From Corbicula japonica (taxonomy: Eukaryota; Mollusca; Bivalvia; Venerida; Cyrenidae): 64,000 nucleotides of DNA. Positions 57,002-64,000 of this stretch are shown one piece after another. Where the stretch lies: the NCBI GenBank assembly GCA_038501625.1, contig JAZAYU010000006.1:15130638-15194637 (forward strand). Reading direction: 5' to 3'. A model generated the notes under the pieces. It worked only from the letters and a program-made list of their open reading frames with translations, ran no database searches and was not told where the DNA came from. Every line of letters begins with the position of its first letter. The stretch's first letter is position 1. A program made the translations under genes and the position numbers.

Positions 57002-58985
57002 GAACACCCATTTAGATTCTAAACAAAGTCCAAAGTTGGTGTAAACAAAACAACACAATAAATAGGTAAGCTTTTGAGTTTTTATTTTGAAAAAAAAGAG
57101 AAAACAATTCCCACAAATGTTCAAATTCTCTATCAAATCAATTACTCTTGTACAAAGCAGGTGACAATCTCTACAGTGTGCAGCTTACATTCAACAAATT
57201 CAAATGTATTACAGTTTATAATAGTTTAAAGTGTGCATGCAACCTCTTTGATGAAATAGATCTAAGGTTCATATAAAGCATCCTATTCTTAACCATTTAC
57301 ACTGTGGCATGATGCTTTTATCCCCAGTAAGAACAGTGTAGATCCACATTGGCAAGCACATCCTAGGACAATCTTCACTTTTAGCTACACAAGGTTATAT
57401 CTTACCAAGAAACAGTTTAGATCCAGATCAGTTGGAAAGGATGTGGTGAATCTACACTGGTTTCCCTTGTGATAAAAAGCAACTGGTATCCAAGGCTGAT
57501 CTTATCTTTGTGTGTTCGAGCATGAAATACCTTAATATTTTAATCTTAATACTTTAATGGAATACATAATTTTATAACTTGCACAGTGTTTGTTTGTGTT
57601 TGAGAATGCAAATTCATCGAGAGACACACACATTTATTACTTTAACATTTCATCACTACACTTATGTCAGTGTTCCAACATTTTATTGTGTTTCATCAAC
57701 ACTGCAATCCCAGGAAGTGCCTAATACAACACTGTAATTGTTTCGTAAGTAAATGCCATTATTGAACAGTAAAACAAAACTTCATCTTAACAAATATGTA
57801 ACGTTTTAAACTTGCAAACACATTAACAGAGTCTAACACTGTAAAACAACAAAACTAGTAAACATACTAACATACAACTTTTTTCAGAATATAAAAGTAC
57901 AAATGGAACTATGTGGAACTAGAAAATTTTCAAGAAGTTAACACATAACAGTAACTATTAAACCTTTTAATTCAAAACTTTACCAATATTCAAAATTCTT
58001 TTCTTTTTTAAAACTTTATGAATACTGACCTTATGAAAATTTACACCTTAATAGAAAAAACTTGAACTTTTAAGATTACATTCACTTAAAAACGTTGACC
58101 TGCTGTATTTTAATACAGTAGAATGTTTTAATAATTCGGATTACTATTCAACAGTAATTATGTGTATAATTACAAAATTGGTTTTTAATTAAAAAGATGA
58201 TGCTCTACTCAGCAGAAAGAATATAGAAGACAATTAAAATGAAGTCACATGTCCAGCACTACAGCTCGTATAACCCTACAAGAGGTTTTCACAATATGAA
58301 ACTTTTCACTTTTTATCCAAGATGGTAGCACATTAAATTTTGTGAAAATAAAAATTATGTAAAATATTTGGCAAAATTTACATGTATGATGTTAACACAT
58401 GTGAAATATCATTCCAGAAACCTTACTGTTGAAAATACAAATCCCAAATTATCTTTATGGATTTTTTGTGTTATTCTGTTTTCAAACATAACTGTGCTCC
58501 ATTCTAAAAAACATTAAACTTGAAAAACAATTTCTGTTTTGAAAAGAAGACACCAAGTAATTTTATAGAATCAGTATAACAATGCTTCGACTCTTTGTTA
58601 ATTTTTTGTAAGTATTCGCGCAGAAATGGCTTAGTTTCAAAAGCAACTGCTTTTTTTTGTAATTTGTAATTATTTGTAATTAATACAAATTACACTTTTG
58701 GGTGAAAAAAAATACAAAAACGTGTAAAACTGTATGGTCATATACCAGCAGAAGCTTATGTAAACAAACATTTCTAAGTACAATCTATATACCAAGCCTA
58801 AGGTTAGACATATCTTTCACTAACAGCTTTCTCATGCTAACACTAGACTTCAGTTTCACCTATTACCAACATCCCCATGTATTCTCCATCAATCTGGCCT
58901 ATGTCACATGAAGATAATACTGTATGCAATTAAAACTTGCATGTTCAAAATGAGCTCATGGATAGGACTTGAAGCCAATGAGATC

Positions 58986-59131
58986 TGGGCCCAAGATTAA
59001 AAAACTGGAATCAAGTCTTAAATCTCCAGCATCTGATTTGCTGAAATGGTGACTGGGTGGTCACCATTTCAGCCAATCAGATGCTTGAGATTTGGGACTG
59101 GTTTCCATTCTCAGTTTTATAATCTTGGGCA
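58986..59131. repeat. Family B palindromic MITE
   Basis: TGGGCCCAAGATTAAAAAAC to TTTTATAATCTTGGGC. A partial copy follows at 59172-59230. Confidence 0.85.
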
Positions 59132-59389
59132 TTGACATCAAAACATCATCATCAACACTCTGACATGCCAGACTCAAGGTCATAAAAATGAGACTGGAAA
59201 TCAGACATAATTTCAAGCTTCTGATTGGATATTTTTGAATTCAGTGTGCAAACTGATCAATCACATGTTAAGACATACCTTCTGTCTCGATGTTATTATC
59301 CTTGGTGGTGAATTATGATCACCCATATGCTGGTTCTCTCAGTGTAATATTATTATCCAGCTGAGTTACCACAACCAACACCTTCCACC

Positions 59390-59609
59390 CATTATTCCAC
59401 AGATACAACTTTTAGTGCATGAGCGAACAGTTTACATCCAGATCTTCCAGCACACAAGTACCATCTGATAAGGATCTACATTGTTCACTTTTAGATTCAT
59501 TATGTTATTTCAGATGAAGAAGCAACGGTTTATATCCAGATCAGATGCCACATATGTGCCTACTGTCTGCCCAAGTGAAACAAGACGTATCCATGGAATA
59601 AAGGGTTAA
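59390..59609. repeat. Family A palindromic MITE, left member of a joined pair
   Basis: Degraded left end; the right end GGAATAAAGGGTTAA shares its TTAA (59606-59609) with the next copy. Confidence 0.75.
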
Positions 59610-59848
59610 CCCTTTTCTCCATAAATACGCATTTTTACGCATGTGCAACCAGTGTAGATCCAGATCAACTGCCATATCCGTGATGTCTGATCAGGATCTG
59701 CACTGGTCGCATTTTGGTCAGAAATAACCTAATGAATTAAAAAGTGAACAGTTGAGATCCTGATCAGAATGCACAAATGTGCCAGCTGATCTGGATCTAA
59801 ACTGTTCGCCCATGCAATAAAGGTGTATCCATGGAATAAAGGGTTTAA
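59606..59848. repeat. Family A palindromic MITE, right member of a joined pair
   Basis: TTAACCCTTTTCTCC to GGAATAAAGGGTTTAA; both inner palindromes are complete. Confidence 0.87.
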
Positions 59849-60409
59849 AAAAACATAAATCCTTCCATTAAATTTCTTTCGAACAAACAAATTACCTTCC
59901 ATGATTAGTTATGAGCTACAAATCAAATGTTCTTTTACAGCATGCATCATTCCACACAATTCGATATGACACACATTCATACATGCCAGAAGTTTGGAAC
60001 ATCAAAATTCCCACATACAAAAAATTGTGCATGTCACTATTTGAAATAATGAGATATCAAATAATGTTATTCTCCTATCAAAGGAGATCTCAAATCACTA
60101 ACAACTGTTGGAGAACAAAAACAATTAACAACTATATACACATGTACAGGTAACTATACCACACATTAACCCTCCATATATCCATGTTTAATCTTAATTC
60201 TGATCAGCAACACTGTTTGTATCTTTATTAGATATTACCTAATGAATCATAACATTGTAGATCCAGATCAGAAGGCAATGATGTGCCAGCTGATCTGGAT
60301 CTAAACTGTCCACCTATGTCACAAGTCTAATATATGGAGTAAAGGTTAAACATTAAGAACACACAAGTTTAGTCAGAAAATTTCCTACAGATAAAACAGA
60401 AACTTAACG

Positions 60410-60650
60410 TTTGACCAAATTTCTCCATGGATAGGACTTTTATCCCATGTGAGACTAGATCCAGATCAGCCTGCACATCCATGTAGTCTTATCAAATCTT
60501 CACTCTTCAATAAGAAGTCAAAAAATAACCTGAAGGATCTGAAATTGTAGATCAAGATCAAGATCAGCCTGTACAGATTTGCAGGATAATCTGGATCTAC
60601 AATGTTTGCCCAATGAATCTTAGCCATATCCCATGAAGTAAAGGCTTTAA
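60410..60650. repeat. Family A palindromic MITE, first of a three-copy run
   Basis: Left end TTTCTCCATGGATAGGAC; right end AAGTAAAGGCTTTAA shares TTAA (60647-60650) with the next copy. A fragment at 60168-60350 precedes it. Confidence 0.75.
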
Positions 60651-60840
60651 CCCTTTCCCGTACAGACACACCTTTATTGCTAGGGCGAACAGTTTAGATC
60701 CAGATCAGCCGGCACATCCGTGCCGTCTGATCAGGATCTAAACTGTTCGCTTTTTGATTCATTAGGTTATTTCTGACCAAAATGCGACCAGTGCAGATCC
60801 AGATCAGACGGCACGGTCGCACATGCGTAAAAATGCGTAA
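60647..60840. repeat. Family A palindromic MITE, second of a three-copy run
   Basis: TTAACCCTTTCCCGT start; the right terminus is cut off at GCGTAA, where the third copy begins. Confidence 0.82.
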
Positions 60841-61070
60841 CCCTTTCCTCCATATATATGAATTGATGGGTGAACAGTTAAGATCCAGTGCAGCCGGCAC
60901 ATCTGTGCTATCTGATTAGGATCTACACTATTGGCTTTTTGATTTCTTAGGTTACATCCGATTAGAAAGCAAACACGGCATTTCCTCATGACACAGACAT
61001 GTCTGCTGATCTGGATCTACACTGACTGCAGATGTGTTAAAACGTTTATAGATGGAGTAAAGGATCAATA
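60838..61070. repeat. Family A palindromic MITE, third of a three-copy run
   Basis: TAACCCTTTCCTCCATATAT start; ends ATAGATGGAGTAAAGGAT. Confidence 0.78.
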
Positions 61071-61228
61071 TATTCACTCTGTTTACTTCCTTATTGCTGA
61101 GCAGAAAAATAACATTATCCTATTTTATGACAAGTTATCATCGAACTGCATCACAAGAAATACTGACCTTGCTACTGGCTTTATTTATGGAAATAATGTC
61201 ATAAAGATTAGCAGACATCAACTTGTAT

Positions 61229-61469
61229 TTAACCCTTTACTCCATAGATACATCTTAAATGCATTGGCAAAAAGTGTAAATCCTGATCAGCTGGCACATC
61301 ACTGACATTTGAACAGGATCTGCACTGTTTCCTTTTTTATTCATTAGGTTATTATTGACCAAAAACCAAACAGTGCAGATCCTTATCAGACAGCAGGAAT
61401 GTGCCAGCTGATCTGGATCTACAGTGTTGGCTCATGTAGTAAAGGTGTATCAATGGAGAAACGGGTTTA
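61229..61469. repeat. Family A palindromic MITE, full copy
   Basis: TTAACCCTTTACTCCATAGA to TCAATGGAGAAACGGGTTTA. Confidence 0.85.
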
Positions 61470-61780
61470 GGTTTTGAACTGAATGATTTGTTCACTAGCA
61501 AATGCTTCTGATAACCTAAAATATTTCACTCTTCATGACTATACTTTGTGATTTATGCTTCATTTTCGTTAGTCACAGAAATAAAAAAGACAATTTGGAA
61601 TTACAAGGGAAAAAGTATTTATCTGTCGCAAACCTTAAAACTTTAAAATCACAACCCTTAAAATATCCATGTTTAATGCTTGCCTCATAAAGTGCATATA
61701 TTTATCAAGAAGACTTTCATACATAATGATTTGTTACACGAACAAGGCACATTGACATTCTGTATCTCCTTTCATAAAAT

Positions 61781-61913
61781 GGGCCCATGATCATAAATCT
61801 GAATCTGGAGATCAGTCTCTCTATCTCAAGCATCTGATAAGTCGCCATTTCAGACAATCAGATGCTTGAGATTTGAGACTGGTTTCCAATCTTAGTTTTA
61901 TGATTATGGGCCC
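61781..61913. repeat. Family B palindromic MITE
   Basis: GGGCCCATGATCATAAATCT to TTTTATGATTATGGGCCC. Confidence 0.83.
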
Positions 61914-62005
61914 TAGATCACAAATCAGATTACTATACAAACAACAAAAACAATGTGAAAAGAGTGCTCATGTTAAACTCAATTATTATGATAAATAAAA
62001 CATTG

Positions 62006-62340
62006 GCCTAAGATCATAAAACTGAGATTGGAGACCCGTCTCAAATCTCAACCACCTGTGCTCAAGATCATAAAACTACAACTTGAGACCAGTCTCAAAT
62101 CTCAAACATCTGATTGGTTGAAATGAAGATTATTCTCTAATTTAACCAATAAGATCCTCAAGGTTTGAGAATGGTCTCCAGATTAAGTTTTAAGATCTTG
62201 GGTACTGATTGACTGAAATGGAGACTGGTCTCAAATCTCAAAGCAGATGATTTGCTGAACTGGACATCATTCTATATTTCAGCCAATCTGATACTCAAGA
62301 TTTGAGACTGGACCCCAGTTTCAGTTTTATGGTCCTGGGC
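62006..62340. repeat. Cluster of Family B copies
   Basis: Three partial arms or hairpins in a row (TGGCCTAAGATCATAAAACT; GTGCTCAAGATCATAAAACT; TTTTATGGTCCTGGGC). Confidence 0.75.
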
Positions 62341-63116
62341 AATGATGGAAACAGCAATTATTGAATTAAATAGAACCTCTCTGAGGCCTTTGTTCAAGAT
62401 CTTCTGTATGTATGTTATGCAATATTGAATAATACGCGTTCCTTTAAAAAGAAACAATTCCTTTAACAACAAAAAAGGTAAAACACATTTTTTCGTCACG
62501 ATGTTTTGACTTATCTATTGATAAATAAATTTAAATACAATGTGTGACAATAGTGGATAGTGCTATAGACATTTTATCAAGTGTTCAGTTAAATCGTAAC
62601 AAATATAAAATTACTGAAAGTGTAACATATATACAGAGAGCTGTGAAGCTCCGGTCAAACTGTGCCTGCAGTCATTATATGTACACAAACATACTCTCTA
62701 CAAAATGGTTTTACCAAATGTATTATACAAGCCCTTAGAATAACAATTTAGGTTTTGTACATACCCTCATTGCTTAGTTTGATGTTTACCCCTTTATTTA
62801 TCCTAGTATTAACTCTTTTAAGTGCTAAGCAGAGCAGCTGTCACATTTCAAGCAGTTTATTTGCCAAAATTAACATGAATCCAGCACTTGATTGAAATCA
62901 CATTTGGTTAGGCAGTAACTTTGAAATACAAAACTGACTCTTAATGACAAAGACAGTTTTTGAGGTTCATTATGAACCAAAACGCTTGTTGCTCATCAAA
63001 GTAATTTGTGCTGTTGAACACTTAAACATTTGTTATTTATCATCAGCAGAAAATGTTAGTAAATTCGTAAATCAGTATAACCAAACATACCCATGCAATT
63101 TCAGGAACCGGTTTCA

Positions 63117-63358
63117 ATAACCCTTTCCTATATAGATACACCTTTATTGCTAGGGCGAACAGTTTAGATCCAGATCAGCCTGCACATCAGTGCCATCTGA
63201 TTAGGATCTAAACTGTTCGCTTTTTGATTCATTAGGTTATTTCTGACCAAAATGCGACCAGTGCAGATCCTGATCAGACAGCACGGATGTGCCGGCTGAT
63301 CTGGATCTACACTGGTCGCACATGCTTAATAATGCGTATATATCAAGGAAAGGGTTAA
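63117..63358. repeat. Family A palindromic MITE, full copy
   Basis: ATAACCCTTTCCTATATAGA to TATCAAGGAAAGGGTTAA; both inner palindromes almost perfect, the best copy at the right end of the window. Confidence 0.9.
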
Positions 63359-64000
63359 AAACCACTTGTTAAGTCATGACTCAAAATATATCATATATGC
63401 ATATCAAACTGAATTTAATTCAATTTGACAACAGTTGAAAGCATTTGTGGAAACGTATTCTGGATTTTTTTTATGAAAGTGACCCTAAACTAGTTATGAT
63501 GAATATCACACAATAAGCGAACTAAAAGTTACAAGTTTAAAAGCACCAGTCTTGATTCAGTAATACTTTATGTATAGGGGACAAATTACATTGACTATAA
63601 TATTTCTAATGAACGTTTAAACCAATTTTGTTCACTATCTTCGCCACATCAAAACAATAATGGCACAACTGTAAAAGTTTTATTTCACCTGTACAACTCG
63701 TTGCAGATTCAATTTGCTTTAAATTTCATTTCAAATAATAGGAGACATTGTCCAAGGATGTGCTGGATGTTGCAATGCTCTATAATTAACTTGGAGAAGT
63801 CCAATGTTTTACACAGATTAAAGCATGATTTAGTATAGCGTAATTTATCTCAAATGGTTACCCAAATATTTGATTCACAACAGCGTATAAATTATACAAC
63901 AAGCCAGAATAAATAGCAGATACTTGGATTATAAACAATACCCTGTATTGTTAATATCTTAATATCTTGTTGACTATATATTATGAATATCAATTGATGA

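Larger units (their letters stand above)
48973..64000. other. Gene-free, repeat-rich right third of the window
   Basis: Apart from the listed repeats and relics, no spliced coding exon with recognisable homology was seen. 49870-51110, 57010-58980, 62350-63110 and 63360-64000 are AT-rich and featureless to inspection. Part of this could be UTR or intron of a gene beyond 64000. Confidence 0.6.

Overview
The window is eukaryotic nuclear DNA: AT-rich, with spliced genes, GT/AG introns and very dense short palindromic repeats. It is most likely from a bivalve mollusc. The reasons are the animal gene content (phospholipase C beta, a SLC25A21-type mitochondrial carrier, a BRI3-like membrane protein, mitochondrial ribosomal protein S12) and repeats resembling the tandem-cored 'pearl'-type elements known from bivalves. 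The species cannot be fixed from the sequence alone.

Layout. 536-7419 (+) holds the last seven coding exons of a phospholipase C beta, ending in a PDZ-ligand-like tail (KTQL). 7420-22673 is a gene-free, repeat-rich tract between convergent genes. 22674-41943 (-) is a complete eight-exon SLC25A21 orthologue of 301 residues; all exon phases join. Its 7.2-kb intron 5 (24603-31833) contains a three-exon BRI3-like gene on the other strand (26671-30158). That gene's first intron contains a 1.93-kb foldback transposon (27076-29001), which carries a still smaller inverted-repeat element in its core. Intron 4 contains a 3.5-kb dimeric satellite-like array (33378-36861). 41944-47616 separates the divergent carrier gene and MRPS12 and is mostly one 4.06-kb terminal-inverted-repeat element with a 9-bp target duplication. 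47617-48972 (+) is MRPS12 in two coding exons. 48973-64000 has no recognised host gene; it holds a truncated LINE, a Tc1-like relic, a hAT-like element, tandem-cored repeats and clusters of TTAA-flanked palindromes.

Function. PLC beta acts at the plasma membrane downstream of Gq. SLC25A21 moves 2-oxodicarboxylates across the inner mitochondrial membrane, and MRPS12 is part of the mitoribosomal decoding centre. The BRI3-like protein is a small single-pass endolysosomal-type membrane protein. No operon-like cooperation is implied.

Repeats. Two palindromic families dominate. Family A is about 240 bp, bounded by TTAA plus CCCTTTCCTCC, and contains two smaller palindromes; there are more than 30 full or partial copies. 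Family B is about 145 bp, a near-perfect hairpin with TATAAAA near each end and CCAAT boxes in both arms. No CRISPR, rRNA or convincing tRNA gene was seen.
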